NCBI GenBank assembly: GCA_038528965.1
Contig: JBCBEC010000004.1
Location: 310,001 to 374,000, forward strand
Source: Lewinella sp038528965
GTDB taxonomy: Bacteria; Bacteroidota; Bacteroidia; Chitinophagales; Saprospiraceae
Direction: 5' to 3'
DNA length: 64,000 nucleotides
Of the stretch, positions 44,172 to 53,135 are shown piece by piece; the first letter of the stretch is position 1, and each line of letters starts with the position of its first letter. The translations under genes and the position numbers were made by a program. The notes under the pieces are model-generated. The model saw nothing but the letters and a program-made list of their open reading frames with translations, ran no database searches and was not told the DNA's origin.

Positions 44172-45808
44172 CTCAAGTACTTTGCTACAATTGGCAGGCG
44201 GCGCCCCATTCCGAACGCCTTATTGCTTACCCGCAACACCGGAGCTGTTTGATAGCGCTTAAACTCATTAATATTTACTAGACGCAAAATGCGGCGTACG
44301 AGGGCCTCATCAAAACCCTGCTCAATAATTTCCTTGGGTCCGCGCCGTAATTCAATATATTGAAAAAGTACCTCATCCAAGATATCGTAATCTGGTAAAC
44401 TATCGCTATCCTTTTGATTAGGGCGCAGCTCAGCAGAAGGAGGTTTGTTGATGATGTTATTAGGAATAACTTCCCCATCTTTATTCATATAGCGAGCCAG
44501 CTCAAAGACCTCTGTTTTGTACAAATCACCAATTACACTCAGACCACCACACATATCGCCGTAGAGCGTACCGTAGCCCACCGCCATTTCACTTTTATTG
44601 GACGTATTGAGCAGAATGGGGCCAAACTTATTGCTAAAGGCCATCAGCAGCATTCCGCGGATCCGTGCTTGTAGATTCTCCTCCGCAATGTTAAATTCCG
44701 TACCCCAAAAATGAGGGCGCAGGGCGTTCTCATACGTTTTGTAAATTTCCTCAATGGGAATGATTTCATATTGGCTCCCCAAATTTTGGGCCAACTGCCG
44801 GGCATCATTCACAGAGTGATCGCTGCTGAACTGAGACGGCATTAATACGCAGCGCACATTATCTGGCCCGAGTGCCCGAGCAGCCAACACGGCCACCACC
44901 GCGGAGTCAATTCCTCCACTTAACCCCAGAATAGTACGCTTAAAGCCTAGCTTGTGGAAATAATCACGCAGCCCCATTAGGAGGCCATCATGAATCAAAG
45001 TCATTTTATTACGGGGCTGCTCACCTTGCGGATCAGTAACCGCTTCTACTGCTGCCAAATCGTAAGTACGCACACAATCTTCGAAATAAGGAAGCTCGTC
45101 ATAAACCGTCCCGTCTGAGGACATTACAATGGAGCCCCCATCAAACAGCACCTCTGTTTGTGCCCCTACTTTATTGGCGTAGAAGATGGGCACATTGTAG
45201 CGCTCCACATTGGTACGTAAAACGTGTACACGTTCTTCGGCATGATCAAAAGAGAAGGGCGAAGCCGAGAGGTTAAGAATAAAGTCGGGCTGCTGATCAA
45301 TCATCTCATCAAGTGGGCACACCTTATACAATGGATTTTCATTACCCACATTCCAGATGTCCTCACATATGGTCAGGGCAATTCGCTTGCCCTGATGCTC
45401 CAAAACTTGCCATTCATGTGCTGGCTCAAAGTAGCGGTACTCATCAAAAATATCGTAAGTAGGTAGGAGCGTCTTATGCTGAATAGCCTTCACCTGACCA
45501 TCCGCCAGGAAATATGCGGAATTGTATAAGTCCTTTCCTTCTGGAACAGGATTCACGGTAGTAGATCCCACTACAATAGCAATCCCTTGCGCATCTGCTT
45601 TTAATTCTTCGATCATTTCTTCGGCTTGCGCTATAAAGTCGCGAAACTCTAGAAAATCACGTGGTGGATAGCCCACGGTAGTCAACTCGGGTAGCAACAC
45701 AATATCTGCCTCTTGTTGTTTAGCCTCCGCCACTGCCGCTCGAATCCGAGCTAGGTTTCCACTAAAATTTCCGATGTGTACATTGATCTGAGCAATTGCG
45801 ATCCTCAT
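44168..45808 (-). CDS. nadE: Glutamine-dependent NAD+ synthetase NadE
   Basis: Last step of NAD synthesis from deamido-NAD. The N-terminal nitrilase-type glutaminase (about 1-260) has the Glu in LLPELTTVGYP, Lys in HKTLLPTYDIF and nucleophile Cys in LTICEDIWN. The C-terminal synthetase has the P-loop LSGGIDSAVVAVLAA, followed by SNKSEMAVGYGT and RPNQKDSDSLPDYD. Total 546 residues, normal for the glutaminase-fused form. A good promoter lies upstream. Confidence 0.97.
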   Translation of the reverse strand: MRIAIAQINVHIGNFSGNLARIRAAVAEAKQQEADIVLLPELTTVGYPPRDFLEFRDFIAQAEEMIEELKADAQGIAIVVGSTTVNPVPEGKDLYNSAYFLADGQVKAIQHKTLLPTYDIFDEYRYFEPAHEWQVLEHQGKRIALTICEDIWNVGNENPLYKVCPLDEMIDQQPDFILNLSASPFSFDHAEERVHVLRTNVERYNVPIFYANKVGAQTEVLFDGGSIVMSSDGTVYDELPYFEDCVRTYDLAAVEAVTDPQGEQPRNKMTLIHDGLLMGLRDYFHKLGFKRTILGLSGGIDSAVVAVLAARALGPDNVRCVLMPSQFSSDHSVNDARQLAQNLGSQYEIIPIEEIYKTYENALRPHFWGTEFNIAEENLQARIRGMLLMAFSNKFGPILLNTSNKSEMAVGYGTLYGDMCGGLSVIGDLYKTEVFELARYMNKDGEVIPNNIINKPPSAELRPNQKDSDSLPDYDILDEVLFQYIELRRGPKEIIEQGFDEALVRRILRLVNINEFKRYQTAPVLRVSNKAFGMGRRLPIVAKYLS

Positions 45809-45890
45809 GTTTGGGGTTCATTTTGGTAAGGAAAGAGCAACAGCAATTTAGCTATGCTCCAGCGCCTTTTTGACCAGCATAAAGGCAAAA

Positions 45891-45920
45891 CAAAGATACA
45901 GCTTGTTACCAGAGAAACAA
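45891..45920 (-). promoter_or_regulatory. Promoter for nadE
   Basis: On the minus strand, TTG (45920-45918), a 19-nt spacer and TATCTTTG (45898-45891) match the Bacteroidota consensus, about 80 bp upstream of the nadE ATG. Confidence 0.7.
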
Positions 45921-45963
45921 GGAATTGCTCGACTTAGTTTTGTTTTCAAACTAAGATTCCAAA

Positions 45964-46440
45964 CTAACTCTTCTTCGTCTTTGGTTTAGTCTTCGGAAAA
46001 GCAAGATAAGTACTGCTGTAGGAGGTGCCGAAAGTAAGGGCCGCATTGTACACTTGTGCTATGGCATCAGCGGCTTGGTCAGGCTGTAATTCTCGTAAAG
46101 GATGAATGTAAGCCACCCAAAGGATATCCTCCGAAACAGCGTAGCGCACATCTAGTGCGCTGTGAAAATTGGCTTCCATACACTCCTCCATTTGCGCATC
46201 GGTGACTTCATCAATGTGCTGAATTGGCGTCACAAAACGCATCCTATTATTGGTTTCATCAGTCAGGCAAAAAATCGGCAAGCCGTTCACCACAAATTGC
46301 CAGTTGCCATTGCCGCCCTGAATAGTATCACTAATGGACCGAATGACTTCATCCAATTTTTCATTATTCATATCCTGTGCCTGCACATTCATGCTGAAGC
46401 AAAAAAGACTAGCAAGCAAAACAGCGCGTAAGTATTTCAT
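45964..46440 (-). CDS. Exported hypothetical protein
   Basis: I do not recognise this 158-residue protein with certainty. It has a signal peptide (FCFSMNVQAQ|D) and a mature alpha/beta pattern with NWQFVVNGLPIFCLTDETNN and HSALDVRYAVSEDILWVAYI, which is vaguely like YbjN/CesT-type chaperone folds. A basic tail (PKTKPKTKKS) ends it. It stands alone; the 391-bp gap upstream (46441-46831) shows nothing obvious. Confidence 0.7.
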   Translation of the reverse strand: MKYLRAVLLASLFCFSMNVQAQDMNNEKLDEVIRSISDTIQGGNGNWQFVVNGLPIFCLTDETNNRMRFVTPIQHIDEVTDAQMEECMEANFHSALDVRYAVSEDILWVAYIHPLRELQPDQAADAIAQVYNAALTFGTSYSSTYLAFPKTKPKTKKS

Positions 46441-46831
46441 ACGGATGGAGTTATAGCATTATAAAAGAATCCAAGTTAGCGGCTCTGGGCTAGAGATGCA
46501 ATTTTCATTGTGTACAAGGGTAGGATTGCGGACAGTTCCCTGTTGGGTGTGGAGGTGATGTGGTCGCGTTTGAAAACCATGTTTTCGCCACAAAAATCGA
46601 GTTATTTAGTTTTTTCGATGGCTTTTCAGCAAACCACTGACAACCAACCTTTTACTCCATTTATTTTTTTCGATGAGCCCCACTAAAATCACGTAAATTC
46701 TACCCCTTCTTTCCTACTTATTAATTCGTGATGTACAGAAACACTAGCGCGAATATCAATCAGCAATGAACCACCTTCGCCAATTGGTGTTCCATGCAGC
46801 AGAATCTTTTCAGCAAGCAAGTAAGTCAAAG

Positions 46832-47530
46832 ATGGCAGATCGCAATATTTTGGTAGTAGGCGGAAGTTCAGGAATAGGGTTGGCGCTCGTAGAGGAGCTA
46901 CTGACACAAGGTGATAATGTATACGTATGGTCTCGTGAAGAACGTGGCTTAGTCTCCCTGCCCGGAGCGCAACATTTTGCGGTAGACGTAACTACAGATG
47001 AACTACCAGCGGGCGAACTACCGGATGTACTCCACGGCCTTGCTTACTGTCCGGGCACCATCAACCTCAAGCCATTCCGTGGTCTTAAGCCGGATCATTT
47101 CCGGACAGAACTGGAAGTGAATCTAATTGGAGCAGTACGTTGCCTCCAAGCCGTAGAGCGCAAATTTAAGAAAGCGGAGCAGGCCGCTGTTGTGCTCTTT
47201 AGCACGGTAGCCGTACAACGCGGTATGCCTTTCCACGCCGGAGTAGCATCAGCTAAAGGCGCCATAGAAGGTTTAACCCGATCATTAGCTGCCGAGTGGG
47301 CACCGAAGATCAGAGTCAATGCCATTGCTCCGAGCCTGACCGATACGCCACTAGCCGAAAAGCTCCTCTCCACCGAAGACCGGCGTAAGGCATCCGCCGA
47401 GCGCCATCCCCTACAACGCGTAGGTACTGCCCAAGAAGTAGCCCAATTAGCTACCTATCTGCTGGGCTCAGGTGCCGGTTTCATGACGGGCCAGGTAATT
47501 GGCATTGATGGTGGAAAGAGCAGAATCTAA
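46832..47530 (+). CDS. SDR family oxidoreductase
   Basis: A 232-residue NAD(P)-dependent short-chain dehydrogenase. The glycine-rich loop VVGGSSGIGLALVEEL, catalytic Ser region VVLFSTVAVQRG, and PFHAGVASAKGAIEGL (here the usual catalytic Tyr position before Lys is not obviously Tyr; the SAKGA Lys is present) and FMTGQVIGIDGG at the end. The absent Tyr would lower dehydrogenase activity. Start at 46832 is chosen because the upstream frame to 46766 is not SDR-like. Substrate unknown; a FabG-like role is possible. Confidence 0.85.
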   Translation: MADRNILVVGGSSGIGLALVEELLTQGDNVYVWSREERGLVSLPGAQHFAVDVTTDELPAGELPDVLHGLAYCPGTINLKPFRGLKPDHFRTELEVNLIGAVRCLQAVERKFKKAEQAAVVLFSTVAVQRGMPFHAGVASAKGAIEGLTRSLAAEWAPKIRVNAIAPSLTDTPLAEKLLSTEDRRKASAERHPLQRVGTAQEVAQLATYLLGSGAGFMTGQVIGIDGGKSRI

Positions 47531-47641
47531 GCTCCGCTACACCATCGTATTTATCTAGCAATTCCCAATATCCGTCCCTAATGGCACTGCATCAGGATTC
47601 CCAGTGAATTCCTTACCTTAGCGCGATACCTAAGATGATAC

Positions 47642-48418
47642 ATGGGAAAGATCATTTCACTATTGAACCATAAAGGTGGTGTAGGCAAAACTACCAGTAC
47701 CATAAATATTGGTGCGGCTATGGTAGAACTTGGCAGAAAGGTACTCCTCGTTGATCTCGACCCGCAGGCCAACCTAACCCTTTCACTCGGAATTCCACGC
47801 CAACCCGTCACCATTTACGAAGCCATCCGGGGCGAATCGGAGCTTGACCCGTATACCGTAAAGCCAGGTATGGATGTAGTCATCTCTACCCTTGATCTTT
47901 CCAGCGCCGAAATGGAACTGATCCATGAAGCTGGCCGCGAATATATTCTCCGTGAAATCTTTGACCCCTTTCGGGAGGATTATGATTTCATCCTCATCGA
48001 CTGCCCTCCTTCTTTAGGGCTTCTCACCTTGAATGCCTTAACGGCAAGCGACTTCGTCTTGATTCCACTACAGACTGAGTTTTTAGCCCTCCAGGGACTC
48101 GCAAAGATCAAGCAGGTTATCCAAAAGGTGCGTTTACGTTTAAACAAAGGCCTGAGCATCGGCGGCGTGATTCCTACGATGTACGACGCGCGTAAAGTCC
48201 TGAACCGCGATGTAGTTGAGACCATCCAGAAATATTTTGGTCCTTTGGTCTTCCAAACTTATATCCGTGATAACGTAGCCCTGGCCGAAGCGCCCGCTAA
48301 ACGCCAGGATATTTTCGCCTACAATCGCAATAGCAGCGGAGCGAAAGACTATCTCAACCTAGCCCAGGAGATCATCAAACGATCAGCAGAGACCACAGAG
48401 AGTGTACGGGAAAATTAG
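47642..48418 (+). CDS. ParA/Soj family ATPase
   Basis: A 258-residue deviant Walker ATPase that moves DNA or protein cargo. It has NHKGGVGKTTSTINIGAAM (Walker A'), LLVDLDPQANLTLSLG and FILIDCPPSLGLLTLNAL. No N-terminal helix-turn-helix is present. The next gene, 81 bp downstream, encodes an RHH-type protein rather than a canonical ParB, suggesting a type Ib-like partition or localisation module. Confidence 0.93.
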   Translation: MGKIISLLNHKGGVGKTTSTINIGAAMVELGRKVLLVDLDPQANLTLSLGIPRQPVTIYEAIRGESELDPYTVKPGMDVVISTLDLSSAEMELIHEAGREYILREIFDPFREDYDFILIDCPPSLGLLTLNALTASDFVLIPLQTEFLALQGLAKIKQVIQKVRLRLNKGLSIGGVIPTMYDARKVLNRDVVETIQKYFGPLVFQTYIRDNVALAEAPAKRQDIFAYNRNSSGAKDYLNLAQEIIKRSAETTESVREN

Positions 48419-48523
48419 GTGTGCAGAAACCGAAATGCGGTAAAATAGCGTTACATTTAAGAATACGGTATATAAATCCGGCTATCTGTTGTTTTAAAAT
48501 TGATAGCCCCAAAAGCAGAAAGC

Positions 48524-48967
48524 TTGGCAAAAAAGCGCTTTACAAAGGGACTCGAAAGTCTGTTTGGCGATGCAAATGAGCAGGGCCAACAGGTATCGCT
48601 GTTTCCCGAAGAAACAAGTGCTGGTAGGCCTAAGCGAGACGAAGAGAAAAAAAGCAGTAAGGGCTTTACGTCTCAGCTAGATGCTTTTTTATCCGAGGCC
48701 TTCGAAACCGAAGCGGACAAGGCCGATAGCGAAAACAAAGAGAAAAAAGCACCGCGCCGTCTAGCCGGGCTTGACCTGCTCATCCGACAGACTAGTGAAG
48801 GACCAAGACAAAGCCGCGCTAAGTTGTCGGACAAACGCCGCCTGACGCTTGCTTTTGACAAGAGCCAACTGAGCGAGCTCAAGCGTATTGCTGAGGAGGA
48901 GGGTGTATATCTTAAAGACCTCATTGCCCAGCTGATTGAACGTTACCTCAGTGAGCGCGACAAATAA
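48524..48967 (+). CDS. ParA-linked protein with C-terminal ribbon-helix-helix-like domain
   Basis: A protein of about 147 residues with no ATG start available; a TTG at 48524 (LAKKRFTKGLESLFGD would begin MAKKRFTKG) or at 48500 must be used. The middle is acidic, polar and disordered. The C-terminal 42 residues RRLTLAFDKSQLSELKRIAE..LKDLIAQLIERYLSERDK have the beta-helix-helix pattern of the RHH (MetJ/Arc) fold. Following a ParA gene, it probably is the DNA-binding adaptor. No close family is recognised. Confidence 0.7.
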   Translation: MAKKRFTKGLESLFGDANEQGQQVSLFPEETSAGRPKRDEEKKSSKGFTSQLDAFLSEAFETEADKADSENKEKKAPRRLAGLDLLIRQTSEGPRQSRAKLSDKRRLTLAFDKSQLSELKRIAEEEGVYLKDLIAQLIERYLSERDK

Positions 48968-49004
48968 TTCGCTAGTCCCACCTTTACATCCATTTCGGAA
49001 AGCT

Positions 49005-49012
49005 TATCTTTG
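49005..49012 (+). promoter_or_regulatory. Putative -7 element for the thioredoxin-fold gene
   Basis: TATCTTTG, 58 bp upstream of the ATG at 49071; only a TTTA is near the -33 position. Confidence 0.4.
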
Positions 49013-49070
49013 TTTGCCGCAGTGCATCGTCACTATCGCTGCTACTGCCTTAGTTTAAACACTCTGAATA

Positions 49071-50249
49071 ATGAAAAATAATCTCTTACTGTTATTGGCC
49101 TTATGCCTGAGCCTGCAACTTGCCACCGCCCAAGGAATCGACTTTTTCAAAGGTGATTGGGAGGCCGCTCTAGCCCAAGCTCAAAGCCAGGATAAACTCA
49201 TTTTTGTAGATGCTTATGCTACCTGGTGTGGCCCCTGTAAAAGAATGGCCGCTGAGGTCTTCCCAGACGAAAAGGTAGGTGCATTTTACAACCGCAACTT
49301 TATCTCGCTTAAAATAGATATGGAGGCGCCTGAAAACGCAGAGTTTGCGGCTAAGTATCCCGTGGCTGCTTTTCCTACCCTCTACTACATGGATGCGGAA
49401 GGTGAAGTTATACAGAGTGTAAAGGGCGCACAAAAATCAGATCAGTTTATTCGCACTGGTGCTAATGCCCTAGCGCAGTCTGAGCCTTCAGGTGACTATG
49501 CTGCCGAGTACGAAGATGGCAACCGCGATCCAGAACTGGTATACAAGTACGTTCGCTCCCTCATCCGTAATGATGAACCCCACTTGCGCGTTGCTAACGA
49601 TTTCCTACGCGCCCAAGCTGATTTAAATACGCCAGATAATCTCCAGTTTATCATGCTGGCAGCCACTGAAGCAGACAGCCGGATTTTCAACTTGATGGTT
49701 GAGCATAAGGATGCTATTATTTCTGCCAATTCTGAAGACCTCTACTACAGCCAAGTATACGCTGCCTGCCAGTCCACAGTAGAAAAGTCGGTAGAGTATA
49801 GTAGCATGGAATTGCTCGAGGAGGCTTGCGAACTCATGAAAGAGCACAATTCTGAGAAAGCAGATGAGTTTCAGTACGTTTCTGAAATGTCTTACGCCAA
49901 AGCCCATCGCGATGGTAAAATGTATGCCAAAGCTGCTCGTTCCTACGCTAAAGAGGTGATTGCCGAGGATGCTACCAAATTGAATGATTTTGCCTTACGC
50001 ATCTCTAATGATTTTGACAGCGATAAGAACGTTTTGGATGTAGCACAGTACGCTGCTCTGGAGGCCATTAAGTACAATAGCGACACCTTCCGTCACTACT
50101 ACACTTTGGCCATCGTAGAAAAGAAGCGAGGCAATAAGAAAGAAGCCTTGGGTGCTGCCCGCAAAGCACTAGTACTAGCACAGGAAAGTGCTCCTAATGC
50201 AGTGCGCATGCTAACAGCTTTTATAGACACCCTTGAGCGCGAAGGTTAG
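49071..50249 (+). CDS. Exported thioredoxin-fold protein
   Basis: A 392-residue protein with a signal peptide (LLALCLSLQLATAQG). Residues about 25-140 form a thioredoxin-like domain with the redox motif YATWCGPCKRMAAEVFPDE and cis-Pro in AAFPTLYYMD. The remaining 250 residues are alpha-helical and repetitive, probably TPR-like (e.g. DEFQYVSEMSYAKAHRDGK, YYTLAIVEKKRGNKKEALG). It would act in the periplasm on disulfides. A strong palindromic terminator follows. Confidence 0.9.
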   Translation: MKNNLLLLLALCLSLQLATAQGIDFFKGDWEAALAQAQSQDKLIFVDAYATWCGPCKRMAAEVFPDEKVGAFYNRNFISLKIDMEAPENAEFAAKYPVAAFPTLYYMDAEGEVIQSVKGAQKSDQFIRTGANALAQSEPSGDYAAEYEDGNRDPELVYKYVRSLIRNDEPHLRVANDFLRAQADLNTPDNLQFIMLAATEADSRIFNLMVEHKDAIISANSEDLYYSQVYAACQSTVEKSVEYSSMELLEEACELMKEHNSEKADEFQYVSEMSYAKAHRDGKMYAKAARSYAKEVIAEDATKLNDFALRISNDFDSDKNVLDVAQYAALEAIKYNSDTFRHYYTLAIVEKKRGNKKEALGAARKALVLAQESAPNAVRMLTAFIDTLEREG

Positions 50250-50265
50250 GAGACGAACCTTCTAG

Positions 50266-50313
50266 GCATAAAAAAAGCGCCTTGGATGATCATCCAGGGC
50301 GCTTTTTTTATGC
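50266..50313. terminator. Bidirectional intrinsic terminator, 48-bp near-palindrome
   Basis: GCATAAAAAAAGCGCC (50266-50281) and GGCGCTTTTTTTATGC (50298-50313) are perfect inverted repeats, and the inner part TGGATGATCATCCA is palindromic. A/T runs flank the GC core on both sides, so it can end transcription of both convergent genes. Confidence 0.93.
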
Positions 50314-50328
50314 TATATCAATTGTGTC

Positions 50329-50994
50329 CTAAGCAGACTTGCGCTGCTCGGGGCTCAACATATTTTCGTATTCATTCAAGGCTTCAAAACGATACCCCAA
50401 AGCGCTATAATATTCCAACACCTTAGGCAAAGCGTAACGAAGCTTTTCCTCAGCTTTCAAGCTATCGTGGAAAACCACAATAGAGCCAGAGTTAGCATTA
50501 CGCACTACATTTTGATAGCATTGTTCTGCTGTAATATTCGGATCGAAATCACCGCTGAGTACATCCCACATCACAATACGGTAGTGGCGTTGCAAAAACT
50601 GCGCCTGACGCGGACGAAGCTTTCCGTAAGGAGGGCGGAAAAGAACCGTCTTAGTCAAATTAGCACCGTGGCGCACATTGTGGTAATAAGGGAGGTTATC
50701 AGTGGTCCAACCATTAAGGTGATTGAGGGTATGATTACCTACTGCATGACCAGCTTCCTTCACTTGCTCGAAAACTTCCGGATTTTTACGGATGTTATCG
50801 CCTACACAAAAGAAAGTAGCTTTAGCGTCATAAGCCGCTAACTGTTCCAGTACCCAAGGCGTAACGCCAGGGATCGGGCCATCATCGAAAGTAAGGTAGA
50901 GCACCTTCTCTTGAGAAGGAATTCTCCAGGTAAAGTTGGGAAAAAGTTCCTGGATGAACTTCGGGGTTTTAACGAGATACATAAGGATTCGCAA
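50329..50994 (-). CDS. Polysaccharide deacetylase family protein (CE4)
   Basis: A 221-residue NodB-type enzyme. The catalytic Asp is in YLTFDDGPIPGVTPW, the metal His pair in GNHTLNH, and FRPPYGKLRPRQ and VVFHDSLKAEE are motifs 3 and 5. It could remove acetyl groups from chitin, peptidoglycan or other GlcNAc polymers. No clear signal peptide at this start, so location is uncertain. Confidence 0.93.
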   Translation of the reverse strand: MRILMYLVKTPKFIQELFPNFTWRIPSQEKVLYLTFDDGPIPGVTPWVLEQLAAYDAKATFFCVGDNIRKNPEVFEQVKEAGHAVGNHTLNHLNGWTTDNLPYYHNVRHGANLTKTVLFRPPYGKLRPRQAQFLQRHYRIVMWDVLSGDFDPNITAEQCYQNVVRNANSGSIVVFHDSLKAEEKLRYALPKVLEYYSALGYRFEALNEYENMLSPEQRKSA

Positions 50995-51124
50995 ATTAAA
51001 TGTTCAGGGATAATTTTACTGTCACTGTGCGGCAGCTGTCACGCAGCTCCACGATCTAGTTTTCATTCATAGTGCTAAACAACCAGGGAGAATAAGCAGA
51101 CGAAAGATTATAAATCTTAATTGC

Positions 51125-51132
51125 TACTTTTG
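51125..51132 (+). promoter_or_regulatory. Putative -7 element in the gltX upstream gap
   Basis: TACTTTTG matches TAnnTTTG about 300 bp upstream of gltX, immediately before a possible structured RNA. No -33 box seen. Confidence 0.35.
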
Positions 51133-51138
51133 CAGGGC

Positions 51139-51214
51139 TTTTGGTAAGGCCTCTGAGAAGGGATTTCAAGACGGGGAGCATCATAAAAATCGCCTCCTTG
51201 TACGTATTACCAAA
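51139..51214 (+). ncRNA. Possible structured RNA upstream of gltX
   Basis: TTTGGTAA (51140-51147) and TTACCAAA (51207-51214) can close a 60-nt helix-containing segment that starts just after a -7 element. No known RNA family is recognised. The rest of the 441-bp gap 50995-51435 shows no gene. Confidence 0.25.
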
Positions 51215-51435
51215 TTTATCTAGCAAAAGTTTCCGAGGAAACGTATAAGCCTTTGGTTTTGCTGCCTGAATGCGAAACTTTTTTTAGAAAAAACTCAATT
51301 TGGAATCATTTGTTCATAAAAATGGTTATTCAAAGTCAGGAACACCTTGATAATCAGACCAATCTCAAGTTGACAATTAGTGCGTGAGCTCCTTTAAACT
51401 GCTCGAATAGATACTGCTAAAAACCATACGGAAAC

Positions 51436-52983
51436 ATGACCAAAGTACGCGTAAGATTTGCCCCTAGCCCCACTGGTGCCCTACACATTGGTGGTGTTAG
51501 AACAGCGCTGTATAATTATCTCCTGGCTCGACAGACCGGCGGCCAATTTATCTTGCGAATTGAGGATACCGACCAGACCCGTTACGTTCCTGGTGCAGAA
51601 GACTACATTAAGGAAGCACTGGAATGGTGTGGCTTACAGCCAGATGAAGGTTCAGGCTACGGTGGTGAGTATGGTCCTTACAGACAGTCAGAGCGCAAAG
51701 CACTTTACCAAAAGTACGCTCAAGAACTGGTAGATAAGGCTGAGGCCTACTACGCCTTTGATACTTCGGATGAGCTCAATGCTCGGCGAGAAGCAGAAAA
51801 AGAAGCTGGCAACCATAGTTTCCGCTACGGATCTGCTAATCGTGCTAGCATGCGTAATAGCGAATCCTTACCAGAAGCAGAAGTGGCTGACTTACTGGCC
51901 AACAATGCTCCCTACACGATTCGCCTAAAGGTTCCTCAGGACGAGATTATCACTATTCACGATCAGGTTCGCGGAGAAGTGCAATTTCAGAGTAATGAGC
52001 TAGACGATAAGATTTTGCTCAAAACGGACGGAATGCCGACCTATCACCTGGCTAACATCGTGGATGATCACCTAATGGAAATCACGGACGTAATTCGGGG
52101 TGAAGAGTGGTTGCCTAGCACGGCACATCACGTGTTGCTGTACCGTGCCTTTGGCTGGGAGGATACCATGCCCAATTTTGCTCACCTCCCCCTAATCCTG
52201 AAACCAACGGGCAAGGGTAAGTTGAGTAAGCGGGATGGCGCTAAATTGGGGATTCCCGTTTTTCCACTGAAGTGGGATGGCGCAACGCCAGAAGATTCCT
52301 TCACAGGCTTCCGCGAATTTGGTTTTGATCCTCGTGCTGTTCTCAACTTCTTGGCCTTCTTGGGCTGGAATCCGGGAACGGAGCAGGAAATGTTTTCATT
52401 GGATGAGCTTGTCTCTGCGTTTTCGATAGAAAAAATTGGAAAGGCGGGCGCTCGCTTTGACTTCGATAAAGCCAAGTGGTTCAACCAGCAATACATCATC
52501 AATACGCCAAATGAGGATTTGCTCCCTACCGTTAAAGCACTCCTGGCTGAAAAAGGAGTGGATCAAGACGACGAGTTTCTACTCACTTTTATCGGACTCA
52601 TGAAGGAGCGCGTGGTCTTTTACGGAGAGTTTTGGGATAACGGTAGCTACTTCTTCGAAACACCGTCTTCCCTGGATGAGAAGAATATTCGCAAGAAGTG
52701 GAAACCAGAAAAACAACCGCTGTTTGAAGGCTTGAGAGACCAATTAGCTGCCTTGGACTTGCCAGATGAAGCGACAGTAGAAAGCACCGTAAAAGCCTTT
52801 ATGGAAGCTAACGAACTGGGCTTTGGAGCAGTACTACCTATCCTGAGGTTAGGTGTAGCAGGCACCATGAAAGGTCCCTCTATTTTTGCTGTCATGGCTT
52901 TATTGGGTATGGAAACGGTAGCAAAGCGTTTGACCAATTCCTTCACCACTTTTAATGCCATCAAGGAGGCCGCCAGTTCCTAG
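51436..52983 (+). CDS. gltX: Glutamate--tRNA ligase GltX
   Basis: Class I synthetase charging tRNA-Glu (515 residues). RFAPSPTGALHIGGVRTALY holds the HIGH motif and KGKLSKRDGAKLG the KMSKS motif; RIEDTDQTRYV and YHLANIVDDHLMEITDVIRG are conserved. The C-terminal anticodon-binding domain is complete. It could be discriminating or non-discriminating. Confidence 0.98.
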   Translation: MTKVRVRFAPSPTGALHIGGVRTALYNYLLARQTGGQFILRIEDTDQTRYVPGAEDYIKEALEWCGLQPDEGSGYGGEYGPYRQSERKALYQKYAQELVDKAEAYYAFDTSDELNARREAEKEAGNHSFRYGSANRASMRNSESLPEAEVADLLANNAPYTIRLKVPQDEIITIHDQVRGEVQFQSNELDDKILLKTDGMPTYHLANIVDDHLMEITDVIRGEEWLPSTAHHVLLYRAFGWEDTMPNFAHLPLILKPTGKGKLSKRDGAKLGIPVFPLKWDGATPEDSFTGFREFGFDPRAVLNFLAFLGWNPGTEQEMFSLDELVSAFSIEKIGKAGARFDFDKAKWFNQQYIINTPNEDLLPTVKALLAEKGVDQDDEFLLTFIGLMKERVVFYGEFWDNGSYFFETPSSLDEKNIRKKWKPEKQPLFEGLRDQLAALDLPDEATVESTVKAFMEANELGFGAVLPILRLGVAGTMKGPSIFAVMALLGMETVAKRLTNSFTTFNAIKEAASS

Positions 52984-53135
52984 GTCAATTTAACGCAAAG
53001 ACTGGACGTTAGGAATAATACAGTATTAGGAAAAGCTGAAATCGAAATTATCATTCAGAACAAACAAGATGCAAGTGCGCAGGTTTGGCCACCGGCTAGT
53101 TTGCTCATTTGCATTTGCTAATCCATTGTCATCGT

